Source: Ochotona curzoniae (lineage: Eukaryota > Chordata > Mammalia > Lagomorpha > Ochotonidae). Taken from it: a stretch of 64,000 bases of DNA. A program made the position numbers and the translations under genes. The notes below the pieces were generated by a model. The model saw only the letters and a program-made list of their open reading frames with translations, was not told where the DNA came from and did not search any database. Shown here piece by piece: positions 46,392 to 57,164 of the stretch (its first letter is position 1; every line of letters starts with the position of its first letter). The stretch lies in NCBI RefSeq assembly GCF_017591425.1, contig NW_024466512.1:21009501-21073500 (forward strand). The letters are read 5' to 3'.

Positions 46392-46665
46392 ACTAATATT
46401 AAGAAATTATTAAGTTTTTTGGGTGTGACAACAGTACTATAATTATGTAGAAGGATATCCTTATTGAGGATAGACGCCCAAGTATTTCAGAGTCAAAGTT
46501 AACATGTCTACAACTTATTTCCATTTAGCTCATAGTAAAAATAACATACACAAATTCACAGATAAAGTATTCCAACATGTTAATAATTTTGATTGTAAGT
46601 GTGTAATATGGGTGCTCATATAGATTTTTACAATATTCAGTATATTTGAACTTTTTTTTTTAAAT
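46392..46665 (+). mobile_element. Ancient LINE 3' end (L1M-like)
   Basis: TTTTTTGGGTGTGACAACAG, GTAGAAGGATATCCTTATTGAGGA, ACATGTCTACAACTTATTTCC, AATATGGGTGCTCATATAG in the order of a common mammalian LINE end. Confidence 0.6.
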
Positions 46666-46677
46666 GGGGGAAAAAAA

Positions 46678-46956
46678 GGGTTAGTGTGGTGGCTTAGCAA
46701 ACTAATTCTACACCTGCAAGTGCCAGAATCCCATATATGTGCCTGTTTGTGTCCTGGCTGCTCAGCTTCCCATCCAGCTCGCTGTTTATGGGCTGGGAAA
46801 GCAGCAAGAGGTAGCCCAAGACCTTGGGACCTAGCATCCACGAGGGAGACCTGGGAGAAGATCTTGTCTTTGGATTGGCTCAGCTCCAGCTGTTGCAGTC
46901 ATCTGGGGAGTGAACCAGCAGATGGAAGACCTCTCTCTGTAAAATTTGCCTTTCAA
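46678..46956 (+). mobile_element. CSINE, tail absent
   Basis: AGGGTTAGTGTGGTGGCTTAG head; ends AATTTGCCTTTCAA, abutting the next SINE head with no A-tail between. Confidence 0.85.
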
Positions 46957-47068
46957 GGGCCCACCACAGTAGCATAGTGGCTAAAGTCCTTGCCTTGCAC
47001 ATGCCAGGATCCCATATGGGTGCTAGTTCGTGTCCCATTGGCCCTGCTTTCCATCCAGGTCTTCCATC

Positions 47069-47208
47069 TGCAGGGTCCCAAGGCTTTGGGCCATCCTCCA
47101 CTACTTACTTACTTATTTTTCTTCTTTTCTCTCTTTCTCTCTTTCTCTCTTTCCTTCTTTCTTTCTTTCTAAGTAGTGGAGGATGGCCCAAAGCCTTGGG
47201 ACCCTACA
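47069..47208. repeat. Inverted repeat, 39-bp arms, pyrimidine-rich loop
   Basis: Arms 47069-47107 and 47170-47208 are complementary with one mismatch. The 62-nt loop is (ACTT)n plus CTCTTT and CTTT repeats. Confidence 0.93.
47108..47169 (+). repeat. (CTCTTT)n/(CTTT)n pyrimidine tract
   Basis: Mostly C and T; it occupies the loop of the inverted repeat. Confidence 0.9.
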
Positions 47209-47384
47209 CCTGCATGGGAGAACTGGAAGAGGCTCCTGGCTCCCAGCTTAAGTTCCAGTTCATTGTTACCACTGGGAAGTGAACCAGCAGATGGAAGACT
47301 TCTCTCTCTCTTTCCTCTGTGAAAAAAAGAATCTGCCTTTCAAAAAAAAAAAAATATCTAAATAAGAAAGCAGTCCAAAATTTG

Positions 47385-47460
47385 GGAGTGAACCTCTGGA
47401 TGGAAGAGTTATTTTTCTCCATCTCTACAACCCTGTTTTTGAATTAAATACATCTTAATT
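47385..47460 (+). mobile_element. CSINE tail fragment
   Basis: TGGGAGTGAACCTCTGGATGG through GAATTAAATACATC. Confidence 0.7.
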
Positions 47461-47645
47461 ATTTTATTTATACAAGGTGAACAAATTTCATGTATTTCAC
47501 AATACAATCGTGAGCATTGTGATACCTCCCACTTTGCCCACATCCTTATCTTAGTCCCACCCCCCAACCCTCCTCCTTCCCTTCCTTTTATTTGATTGTT
47601 TTTCAAAAAAGAAAGAGAAGGAAAGCATTTGAAGCCTAAGAACTG
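47461..47645 (-). mobile_element. Probable lineage-specific L1 3' UTR end
   Basis: On the minus strand: a G-rich purine tract (complement of 47556-47583), then TGGGAGGTATCACAATGC, GTGAAATACATGAAATTTG and an A/T-rich end. That is the usual L1 3' UTR layout. Confidence 0.55.
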
Positions 47646-47792
47646 CCATTTGCAACCTACAGTAAGACAGTCATAATACTTCTGTTCTACTTTTACTTAA
47701 CCAATTTGGTGCCAGTTTTCTTAAATCTGTTGCTTGTCCAAAGAGAATACGAGCCTTGACAAACACAAAACTCACGTGGAATAGGTCATCTC

Positions 47793-48036
47793 TTTAAAAA
47801 TTTTATTATATTGATTTGAAAGGCAAAAATTAAGATTGAGAGAAAAAGAGATCTTCCACCAAACAGCTGCCAAGCCAAATCCAGGATCACAGAACTCTAC
47901 CTGGGTCACCAGGATTTGTGCCATTCCACTGCTCAGCTAAAGCAGGGAAGAAGAGCAGCCAGGACTCGAACTGCTCTTCAGATATTGGATGCCCGTGTCA
48001 CAAGCAGCAGCTTAACCAGCAGTAGACCAGGCTATG
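47793..48036 (-). mobile_element. CSINE, old, shortened
   Basis: TTTTATTATATTGATTTGAAAGGC start, GGACTCGAACTGCTC landmark, AGTAGACCAGGC end. Confidence 0.72.
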
Positions 48037-49539
48037 TTGCTCCACAATTCCTGGTCAAGCTTCCCCAATTTTGTATTTTTTTCTACCAATTAATAACTGA
48101 CTTTACTGGAAAATAAAAAAATGATCAGTGGAAAAGATCCCACCAGTGTCAGGGAAATGTCATTTGTCCCTCTAATTTAAAAGGATTTTCCCAGTTTAGG
48201 GCCAATCCCAGGTAAGAGTGAAGTCCTTTTGATCATTTTCCTTCCTGATTCATGTTCCCAGCCACCCTTCACCTCTGGTTCCCAAGCTACTTTCCAGGAC
48301 ACCTGGAAGCAGGCTGTATGGTTGACTACAGAAACACTCTTGCTCCCACAGTACATCTGGCCCTGCCTTTCCACCAAATCGCATGCCAATTTATTGCCCT
48401 CTGATGTGCAGTCTATCAGGTCACTTCCTGGATAGTCCTACTTCACACTGCGCCAGAAGCTCAAGGCAACAACATGAGTTCCACCAACCAGCAAGTAATT
48501 GCTCAATAAGCGTGGAACAAGGAAAGGTCAGTTATGATCTGTGCACATGTGGGAGCCCTTCACAACTTGACCTACAATGGTAACAGAAGGCTGGTATTTC
48601 TGAAGAGACGTGCAATGAGAAGCCAGCCAACAGCAGCCAGGAGTGCTTGTCCATCTAAGTCCTTTAGATCTCCAAGGAACAAAGGAAAGAAGCAAGGCCC
48701 CGAAAGTGGTAAGGAATATTTGCTCTTCTAGTTTTCCTAAAGCAAAATTCAGAACTTAAGGTAGTCACACCCTTTATTAATAAGGTGATCTGATCTACAA
48801 AGATTTAACGTCCATTTTGTTCTATCTGTATAATCTAATGGGTTCCAGGACGGGGGAAGAGGGGGGAACCCTTTCCAAACAAATACACAGTATCACTTTG
48901 GAAACTGAGGTGATCACCTAGCATCTATAAGCACAGACAATTAATTAGACAGATGCAAGGCTGAGACAAACTCCACTATCTCTCCTAACGAATTTCAAGC
49001 ATTTGACTTCTGAAACCTGTTTGGCATTTCTCTGAATTTTAGTGAGTGGAAAATAAAGGGAATCTGTCTGAATCATTGTTAAGAACAAAACAGCAGCTGG
49101 CTTTCCCTGTTTTTACTCATGTGGTTGCTAACAGAACAAGTTGGACATCTACCCAGAAATGTTTCAAGTATCGAGAGGTGTCTGTGTCCAGGATGACAGA
49201 CAATGAGAGCAACGACACTTATCACAGACCACACTTAGTTCCCTAACCTCGGCCAGAAAGAAATAATATTCCTTTGCCTCTGTTTTTTAAAGCTAAGCTA
49301 TTAAGAATGCCCTTTCCTCTTTTTTCACATCCCCTTTTCTGACACATGTAGTGGAACACGTGCCCTCCCACCAGCCAGTAGCCTAGTTCTGGGTATGACT
49401 GGGCAATACAGAAAGAGAAGGGAAGAGCTGGTCAATAAAAAACTGGAATATGCAGAACCATTTCTTAAAGTATCATCATTTTCTACTCTCATGCTCAGAA
49501 AAATGTTTGGAAGAACTTCTTGGTTTAGAATTACCAAAT
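48037..49539. other. SINE-free island (1.5 kb)
   Basis: GC is higher than average at 48230-48700. Several overlapping short frames (48229-48731) have no motif. A candidate for conserved non-coding DNA, but nothing is proved. Confidence 0.5.
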
Positions 49540-49652
49540 GAAGAGAGTGTTAGCAGAAGTGGGACTTGGGAATACAACTGGAATCTGAACACAGGCACTC
49601 CAATGCAGGCTGATGGCGCAAGTAGCATATCTTAACCACTAAACTAAATGCT
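49540..49652 (-). mobile_element. CSINE 5' scrap, old
   Basis: CTGGAATCTGAACACAGGCAC and CTTAACCACTAAACTAAATGC fit the reversed old head. Confidence 0.5.
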
Positions 49653-50293
49653 TTCACAACACTTAGCTCTTTATAAGGAATGTCTGCCAAATTTTACTAT
49701 ACATGGTTCTTTCTGGTCTCTACTTAGTTAGGACTTGTAAACAATTCACAAGTGAGACAAAATAAATGATTCGCTCAATGCTCTGTTAATTAATGACACA
49801 TTACTTACTCTACCACTTCCCAAAATATGGATCCCTGAGGCTGTCATGAAAGATGACAACACTAGCAATTTTCTTTCATATACTATATTCTTAATTTTTT
49901 TCTGACAATGACTGCTAAAAATCACTTTCCTTTATATTGCTCCATCTTCCAAATAAAACTGATTACACTTAAAGTATGAGGCATCACTGAATAGTTTCAT
50001 TTCTAGATAGGCAGTTATTTCTGAGGCCTAGGCCAAACAAGTGTTAAGTCACAGTTCTTCTCAGATTGACTTCCAGACACTGTTTAAATGTTCTTTGTAA
50101 ATCTCTGGGGGCTAGGTGGATTCAAATCTCCTAACTCAGACTCAGAATTCACACAGCTTGAGATAGTCAGGACTCTACAGGTGTGTTTGTCCAGGATAAG
50201 CTATATTTAGATAAACTCCTGACACAGCCACTTTCTCCTGGCACCTGCTTCTCCCTCTTAAACTCAAGCACACTTTATCTTGCTATCCCAGTA
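49653..50293. other. No recognised feature
   Basis: Unique AT-rich sequence. Confidence 0.45.
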
Positions 50294-50505
50294 AGCCCAG
50301 TATTGTGGCCCATTGAGTTAAGACACCTCTTAGAATGTCTATATCCCATGCTGAAGATCTGGTTCAAGTCCTGGCTTACTGCACTTCTGATCCAGCCAAT
50401 GTGCCTTGGAAGTCAGCTGACGACAGCCCAAGCATCTCTTTCTCTTCCTCTCTCCCTCGCACACTTTGTCATTCTTACAGAAAAAAAAATAAAGCTTTAT
50501 TAATT
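50294..50505 (+). mobile_element. CSINE, old, middle deleted
   Basis: AGCCCAGTATTGTGGCCCATTG head; GCCCAAGCATCTCTTTCTC shows a direct join to the tail region. Confidence 0.75.
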
Positions 50506-50726
50506 AATACCAATTAAGATATCCTATCCTTCAGAATTGCAACTTAGCAATACTGTGGGACTATCTAAAATCTGGCCATAACGCCGTCAGATGAAAAGTC
50601 AAGTAAGCAAACAAAAAAGCTATCATTTTGCTCAAATCTAGGCTTGTTTATTATACAAAGAAAAAGTAAAAATAAGAAAAGATGTCAGAAGTGGCCATTT
50701 CACCTAGCAGTTAAGATGACAGTTAG
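50506..50726. other. Spacer
   Basis: Unique, under 250 bp. Confidence 0.4.
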
Positions 50727-51053
50727 GGTCCCAGAAAGATGGTCTAGCGGCTGAAATCCTTGCCTTGAACGTGCTGGGATCCCATATGGGCGCGAGTTCT
50801 AATCCTGGCAGCCCTGCTTCCCATCCAGCTCCCTACTTGTGGCCTGGGAAAGCAGTTGAGGACAGCCCAAAACCTTAGAACCCTGCACCCACATGGGAGA
50901 CCTGGAGGAAGTGCCTGGCTCCTGCTTTGGATCAGCACAGCACCAGCTGTTGCAGTCACTTGGGGAGTGAATCACCGGACAGAAGATCTTCCTCTCTGTC
51001 TCTTCTCTGTATATCTAACTTTACAATAAAAATTAATAAATCTTAAAAAAAAA
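50727..51053 (+). mobile_element. Young CSINE
   Basis: GGGTCCCAGAAAGATGGTCTAG head; ATGACAG occurs on both sides (about 50715 and 51055). Confidence 0.9.
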
Positions 51054-51063
51054 ATATGACAGG

Positions 51064-51371
51064 AGGCCTGGTGTGATGGCTCAATTGCCTAATCCTCCCC
51101 TTGCAAACACCAAGATCCCATAAGGGTGCCAGTTCGTATTCTGGCTGCTTCATTTCCCATCCAGCTCTCTGCTTACAGCCTGAGAAAGGAGTGGAGGAAG
51201 GCCTGGGTCCTGCACCGACATGGGAGAAGCTCCCAGCTCTTGGCTTCTGATAAGTTAAGCTCTAGCCATAGTGTCTATTTGTGGAGTAAACCAGCAGATG
51301 GAAGAACTTTCCCTGTCTCTCCTCTCTGTAAATCTGCCTTTCCAATAAAAATAAATCTTAAAAAAAAAAAA
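51064..51371 (+). mobile_element. CSINE
   Basis: GGCCTGGTGTGATGGCTCAA head; CCAATAAAAATAAATC tail; about 20 bp lost before GGTCCTGCACC. Confidence 0.87.
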
Positions 51372-51652
51372 ATACCCGTTCAGATGTCCACATCCCACAT
51401 CCAAGTTCCTGTATTTTACACTCTGCTCCAGCACCTGATCTAGCTTCCTGCTAATGCAGACCCTGGGAGGCAATGGTGATTGCTTAAGCAGTTGAGTTCC
51501 TATGACTTATATGGGATTAAGTTCCCATTTCCCAGCTCCAGGCCCATAACAGCAGGCATACAAGGAGTGAACCAAGGGACAGAATCTCAATTTCTTTTTT
51601 TCTCTTTTGCCCTATCTCTATAAGTAAATACATACATAAATAAATGTTTTAA
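51372..51652 (+). mobile_element. CSINE, 'CCTGGGAGGCAG' subtype, head missing
   Basis: Starts at TTCAGATGTCCACATCCC; CAGACCCTGGGAGGCAATGG middle; ATACATAAATAAATG tail. Confidence 0.75.
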
Positions 51653-51710
51653 GAGGCAACAGCAAGTGGTTCTCAGTGTGATCCACCCCATGATTAGTGG
51701 GGATAATATA

Positions 51711-52362
51711 GGGGTCAATGTGTGGCACAGTGGATTAAGTCACTTCCTGTAACACCAGTATTTCATAATATCAGAGGGGTGATTCAAGTCCCAGATGTTC
51801 TACTTCCAATTTAGTTCCCTGCTAATGTGCCTAAGACAGCAGTGGAGAATGGCCCAAGTACTTGGACTTCTGCCACCCACATGGCTCAGTGAGATTGGAA
51901 TTCCAGGCTCCTAGCCAAGTCACAGCCACTGTGGCCATTAAGAGAATGAACCACCAGATGGAAGACTTTCTCTCTCTCCCTGGGCCAGCACTGTGGCACA
52001 GCAAACCAAGCCACCACCTGTAGTGCCAGGGATGCTAGTTTGAGTCGAGGCTGCCTCACTTTTTCAATCTAGCTCCGTGCTAACAGCCTGAGAAAGCAGC
52101 AGAGGATGGCCAAGATCTTGGACTCCTGCATACAAATAAGAGACCCAGAAGACTCTCATGGCTCCTGGCTTTGAACCAGCTCAGCCCAACTGGTGTAGCC
52201 ATTGTGGAGTGAACCAGTGAATGGAAGATCTCTGTCTCTCCTTCTCTCCCTTAACTCTGCTTTTCAAATAAAAAGTAAAATTGAAAAAAATTAATTTCTG
52301 TGTCTCTCCCTCTGTTCTGGCTTTTAAATAAATAAAAATAGGCCTTTACAAAAAAAAAAGGA
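51711..52362 (+). mobile_element. CSINE, old, split by another
   Basis: The body is 51711-51979. Its tail resumes at 52288-52362 (TTTCTGTGTCTCTCCCTCTG, TTTTAAATAAATAAAAAT) after the insertion at 51980-52287. Confidence 0.82.
51980..52287 (+). mobile_element. CSINE nested in same orientation
   Basis: Begins TGGGCCAGCACTGTGGCACAG inside the host's CTCTCTCCC tract and ends TTTTCAAATAAAAAG plus an A-run. Confidence 0.85.
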
Positions 52363-52572
52363 GAGGGTACATTGTGGCACAAGAGGCAAAACCGCTGCCT
52401 GCAGTGCTGACATCCCACACTGGCACTGGTTTGTGTTCAGCATTTCAATCCAGCTCCCTACTAATGGCCTGGGAAAGGCAACGAAAGATGGCCCAAGTAC
52501 TCATACCATGTGTGAAACTCAGAAAAAGCTCCTGTCTCCTGGCACTTAACCAACCCAACCCAAAGTAAAACA
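52363..52572 (+). mobile_element. CSINE, old, tail lost
   Basis: GAGGGTACATTGTGGCACAAG head to CCTGTCTCCTGGCACTTAACC. Confidence 0.75.
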
Positions 52573-52693
52573 TCAAATTAAAATTTAAAATGAAAATTAA
52601 AGAAACAGGTACCATATGGCACAGAATAGAGGCTACAAAATTTAGCTTTAGAATGGTCAGCTAGAGACATTACTGTTAGAAAATCAGTGGCTC

Positions 52694-54174
52694 CAGTTCC
52701 TGCTATGACAGGAGGTGGACTGAGTATGGTTGGCTCATGGACCCACTGGTAAGCGTGTAACCTGGCATTGGGAGAGGTTCTGATGGAGGAGCCTGGGCAA
52801 CTCCTCTGGCAGGACACAGACCCGACAGGTCAGCGCAAGAAACATGATAGGAAACAGCCCAGAAAAGGCCATGGAAAGCTACCCACTGGCATACACTTGG
52901 CAGACGTGGGGGCAAGACCAGGCTGAATCTGTCCACGTCATCCACTGGCAAATCCAGGCACCAGTGTGGGTTGACCCAGGTTCGGTCGCAACAAAGACTA
53001 GTGCACAATATGGAATGCCGAGGTGAGGTTGCCTGTACCAGAGGGGACCGCAGCGTCCAACCAGCCTGAGAACAAGAAAGGAAGTAGGCAGAGCCAGCAG
53101 GGGAATAAGGGAGGGTTCCTTTGCAGGATAGCTACTTCCGCAGGAGAGCATGGGCTGGGATGGGGGCAGACCAGACTAGGCAGAGCTACCACACCTGCGT
53201 GCCTCATGTGGACTAGATCAGGGAAAAGCCGAGCTGGGCTGATTATTCCTACTGGTGCAAACAGAATTAAAGTGGGCGAGGTTTAGTTGGGCAGCAGTAA
53301 CTGGAATCTGGGAGTGGGAGAGGCCTGGGAGGGTAATAGTGGGCTCATCCCTCTTGGGTTACCACTTCCACGGGAGGACATAAAACTAAACAGTGGCTGG
53401 GGTGGAATGGGGTGTGGGACAGACTGGATTACTGCTACACTTACTGGCAAACCAGGGTAGGGGCGGTCCTGGTGGGGGTTATTGTGGGTCGCTCCAACTA
53501 GGCTGCAGCTCCCACTGGTTTAGGTGAGGGCCAAATATGTGCGGGGCAGAACCAGGCTGGACCGCAACACCCATTGGTTCCAGTGGAAGTCGGGAGTGAA
53601 AACAGAACCAACCCAGCAATTACAACCACCAGCTGATTGGAGCGATGGACGGTGCCTGGCCCTGTACTTGTTAGCACATACAAGAAGTTTCTTTGGAGAT
53701 CTTCCTAATCTAAATGCTGGACTCAGAACCCTAACGAAGAAAAGAGAGAAGACAGAACAGGTCAACCAACCATCTCAGCTATGATGGACTATGTGAATCA
53801 GTGGATTTTTCAAAGACCTCATAGTGCTTGGAGTGGCAAGATTGACAGCGATTCATAACTGTTGCAATATCAAAACCACTCGAGGAAGAACCTCAGAGCA
53901 TGCCCTACACCCGGGACTTGGGGAGGGTGGGAAATTGGGTGGGCCTTCTCCCTTAATACCCCCCTTTTTTAACATGAAGGTAACAATATGGAAAACATAC
54001 TAGTATTATCCACTTTCCTGTAGCCCTTGAACCTTCTTACTCTAACTAAGTATGTGAAGAATGTCAAAATTAATTTTATTAATAAAAAAAAAAAAAACAT
54101 GAAACCAGAATTTGAAATAAAAGGACAGCAAGACGTTGCATTTTAAAAAACAAAACAAAAAAAAAAAAAAAAAA
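52694..54174 (+). mobile_element. Lineage-specific L1 3' UTR insertion with 3' transduction
   Basis: AGAAAATCAGTGGCTC at 52678-52693 and 54175-54190 is an exact 16-bp target duplication. The preceding GTT gives an L1-endonuclease-like TT|AGAAAA cut. The insert is non-coding 3' UTR with degenerate CCCACTGGTT repeats, a G-rich tract at 53913-53943, and TATGTGAAGAATGTC before a first A-run (54084-54097). About 47 bp of unrelated sequence, an AATAAA at 54116-54121 and a second A-rich tail follow. It is 5'-truncated, and no ORF2 is present. Confidence 0.9.
53913..53943 (+). other. G-quadruplex-type tract in L1 3' UTR
   Basis: Six runs of at least three G (GGGACTTGGGGAGGGTGGG, then GGGTGGG) with loops of 1-5 bases, about 140 bp before the L1 A-tail. 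Confidence 0.75.
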
Positions 54175-54227
54175 AGAAAATCAGTGGCTCTAAAGGTGGA
54201 AGTTTGGCTGGTTTTTGTTCATTTGTT

Positions 54228-54315
54228 ATAACAGACCTGATGCCTATGTGCCTGTGGAAAGGAAAATACCTGGTATATAGTAGATACTCAACAAATACTG
54301 AGTAGAAGCAATTCA
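54228..54315 (+). mobile_element. MIR/L2-type tail
   Basis: TACCTGGTATATAGTAGATACTCAACAAATACTG is the shared terminal motif. Confidence 0.6.
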
Positions 54316-55789
54316 GAACCCTATGCCCAGAGGAATTCCAAGGAGAGTGGCATAAATAAAAGGTTCAGGACACAAGAGCAATTCCATATTAATGCATGCA
54401 TTTATACTGGACCTCAAGGCCACATTACTTTTACATCAAGCACCCTCAATTCAATTAATCAAAATGACCACACTAGGTCCTCTGAACAAAAAAAGTGCTA
54501 GAACTAAGTCACTAAAGGCAAATTTAACTGTCACTCCCCACACACAAACACAGGATATGTATATCCCCCCAAGGAGTAGTCATCAAACCCTGTCCCCGAA
54601 GTCACAGCTGGGATACTTTTAGACTGTTCCTCTCTTTCTTCAAAAACTTTCTGGGAAGAATTTCTTTTTAATGATCTAAACTTAAAAACTAAGGACAAAA
54701 GCAGCCCAAGAGGCAAATGACCATTACAACTGCTGGAGAATTCTTTCCAGAAAGCTATGGTGGGTAAAGAGTACCATGGCTTGCAAGGATTAATCTGGTC
54801 CACAAAGAAAGAGACCAAAGACTAGTAGAAATAAGTTTTTAAACTGTCTACTTTTATGAAACCTAAAACGAAAATTAAATATCTTGATATTTCACTTTTA
54901 TGTCCATGGCCCCATCCTATGCCACTGTTCTTACCACAGGGTCTAGCTGTGGGACTGAAGATGACTCCAGCATGTTAGAATCCCACAGATGACTGGAATG
55001 ATAAATGGAATTCTGTCTTTGGAATCCAAGCCCATGGCAGGCCTTGGCAGGTATACAGAAGAGACCCTGGCCCTCTTGCCCCTAAGGCCAGGACACCCCA
55101 GCCCTGCGGGCAGCACAGAGTTAACTACCCTCCAGCTTTGAGAAGCACAAAGGTACAGCACTGCAACATGCTTAACATTTACATTGCCTCTCTCTGCTCA
55201 TTAAACAGGTTTTGGTTAAATAATGAACAAACTGTATTACAGACTCCGATGAGAATTCCAAAATTATAAATCAACTGGGAAAGCCCAAAGGGGCAGACAG
55301 ACAGGGAGGGGTGAAAAGGATAATATTGACTAATATAAAGGGCGCAGCTTGACAGTGGATATTCATGCCACACCTGATCAAACACACTCCATGGGGGGAG
55401 GGGAAAGAGAGCCAGAGAGGGGAGATGGGACAAGACAGCCTGAAATTTGCATCCGGAAAAGATTAAAATGGATTCTTTGGGGATAGAGAAAATACATAAT
55501 ATATATTACTATAAATGCAAAACTGTACTAAAAGCTAACTCAAATGTCAAAGATTACAGCTTGAATAAATTTAAATATAAAAGCCATGTGCTTCCTTGAG
55601 TTAATGAGAGAGACATAAAAGAACAAACTGGACTAAGACACTGTTTAGAGCCTTCTGCTGCCGGTGCTGGGCAATGGGTCCATGCCCAGTAGCAAAACCA
55701 GCCAGGGCCTTCCTCCATGACTCCAAATCCTGAGAAACAAGCAAACCCATCACTTCTGAAGCCTCTGCTGCATAGTCTTAAAAACGGAT
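54316..55789. other. SINE-free island
   Basis: Unique. G-runs at 55393-55427 (GGGGGGAGGGG, then GGGG, GGG) are loosely quadruplex-like. No coding signal. Confidence 0.5.
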
Positions 55790-55985
55790 ACAATCATAAT
55801 CATAAAGTTTATATCAAGCTATACAATTCAGTGGTTTCTTGTAGGTTCAGAGTCGTGCAATCTTCATTACTACCTAATTCCAAAACATTTTTATGACCCC
55901 CCCAAAAGAAACTCTGTACCCAACAGCAGTCATTCCCATTTCCCATCTCAGAACCTGGCAAACCTGCATCTGCTTTAACTCCTTT
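55790..55985 (-). mobile_element. Old L1 (L1M) 3' UTR
   Basis: Plus-strand antisense order: TATACAATTCAGTGGTTTC, AGAGTCGTGCAATCTTCA, CTAATTCCAAAACATTTTTATGACC, CCAAAAGAAACTCTGTACCC. Confidence 0.82.
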
Positions 55986-56165
55986 AGAATGATCTCGTAG
56001 CAGGATTCCAGAGAAGACTTGAAGACCAAATAAGTAGAGTAGTCCAATCCCAACAAGTTAAAGCTTGACTCAAACATAATACCCAAACTTCACTCTCGGG
56101 TATCCTTTTTCTTCCACGTGTAACCCTCTCTTCAGATTTAGCATGATTAATCTATTGTTCTAATC

Positions 56166-56285
56166 AGGGGTGGGGAATGTCTGGCCCATAGGTCATCTAA
56201 GACACAAAATCATTTGGTTAAACCTTGCCAAAGCAAACTCAGGTGGGAATCAAAATTCAAAAAATTTTAGCAAGCCAAATTCTTA
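56166..56285 (+). mobile_element. hAT-type DNA transposon (MER58-like), left part
   Basis: CAGGGGTGGGGAATGTCTGG terminal motif, then CCATAGGTCATCTAAGACAC and ATCATTTGGTTAAACC. The right part is displaced to 57612. Confidence 0.65.
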
Positions 56286-56297
56286 AAAAAATATTAC

Positions 56298-56603
56298 TAG
56301 GTTCAGCGTAATAGCCTAGTGGCTAAGTCCTTGCTGTGCATGAGCCGGGATCCCATATTGGCACCAGTTCATGTCCCAGATGCTCCACTTCCTATCCAGC
56401 TCCCTGCTTGTATCGTGGGATAGTAGAGGATGGATAGCCCAAAGCCTTCAGACCCTGCCCCTATGTGGGAGACCTAGAAGCAGCCCCTGGCTCCTAGCTT
56501 CAGGTCAGCTCAGCTCCAGCTGTTGCAGCTATTTAGGGAGTAAATCAGCAGATGGAAACCCTTTCTCTCTGTAAATCTGCCTCTCCAAAAAATTTAAATA
56601 AAC
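56298..56603 (+). mobile_element. CSINE
   Basis: AGGTTCAGCGTAATAGCCTAG head; CTCCAAAAAATTTAAATAAACC tail. Confidence 0.87.
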
Positions 56604-57164
56604 CGCACCTCCCACTTGGATTACCACTCTCACTGCATAGCATGAAAACCAGGACTGGGACAGAGGTGGCCAGACAAAATGGCATCCACCAGTATGTGTG
56701 TTGACTGGGTAGCGCAGCTAGTTGGGATGAACTAGGCTTCAATGCCCATTACATGTAGGAAAGCTGAATGGGATGTGGGACAGACTGGACAAGTCTACTG
56801 TACATACTGGCAAGCATGGGAACCAGGGCAGGGGGCAGGTCTGGTGGGGGTTATTGTGGGTCACTCTGACTAGGCTGCAACTCCCAGTGGTTTGTGTGAG
56901 GGCCACATATGAAGTGGGTAGAATCAGACTGGACTGCAACACCCATTGATTCATGTGGAAGACAGGGCTGGAAACAGAACTGACCCAGCAATTGCAACCA
57001 CCATCATGTGCAAAAGCTGATTGGGGCAACGGACTGTGCTGGACCCTGTATTGTCACGCACACACAACAATCAGGTCTGGGATCACCTCAGACAAAGTTT
57101 CTTTGGGGATCCCTCCAACTGAATGAACTGCTGATCTCAGAACTCCAACCATGAAGAGAAGTAC
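56604..57164 (+). mobile_element. Lineage-specific L1 3' UTR fragment
   Basis: Aligns by eye with 53390-53760: GGACAGACTGGA, GACTAGGCTGCAACTCCCAG, GACTGCAACACCCATTGATTC, GACCCAGCAATTGCAACCACC, AAGTTTCTTTGGGGATC. It stops before the terminal poly(A). Confidence 0.75.

Larger units (their letters stand above)
46957..47352 (+). mobile_element. CSINE rearranged by an internal inverted duplication
   Basis: Head GGGCCCACCACAGTAGC to CATCCAGG is normal. Then 47061-47107 runs backwards (minus-orientation SINE), a 62-bp pyrimidine tract follows, and from 47170 the SINE resumes in plus orientation to its A(13) tail. Confidence 0.88.

Noticed and set aside
47097..47175. Two independent inverted SINEs as the explanation of the hairpin
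   Set aside because: Neither arm has a head, tail or target duplication, and the sequence outside the arms is one continuous SINE.
48229..48731. Cluster of four plus-strand short frames
   Set aside because: Different overlapping frames without motifs; the slightly raised GC explains the lack of stops.
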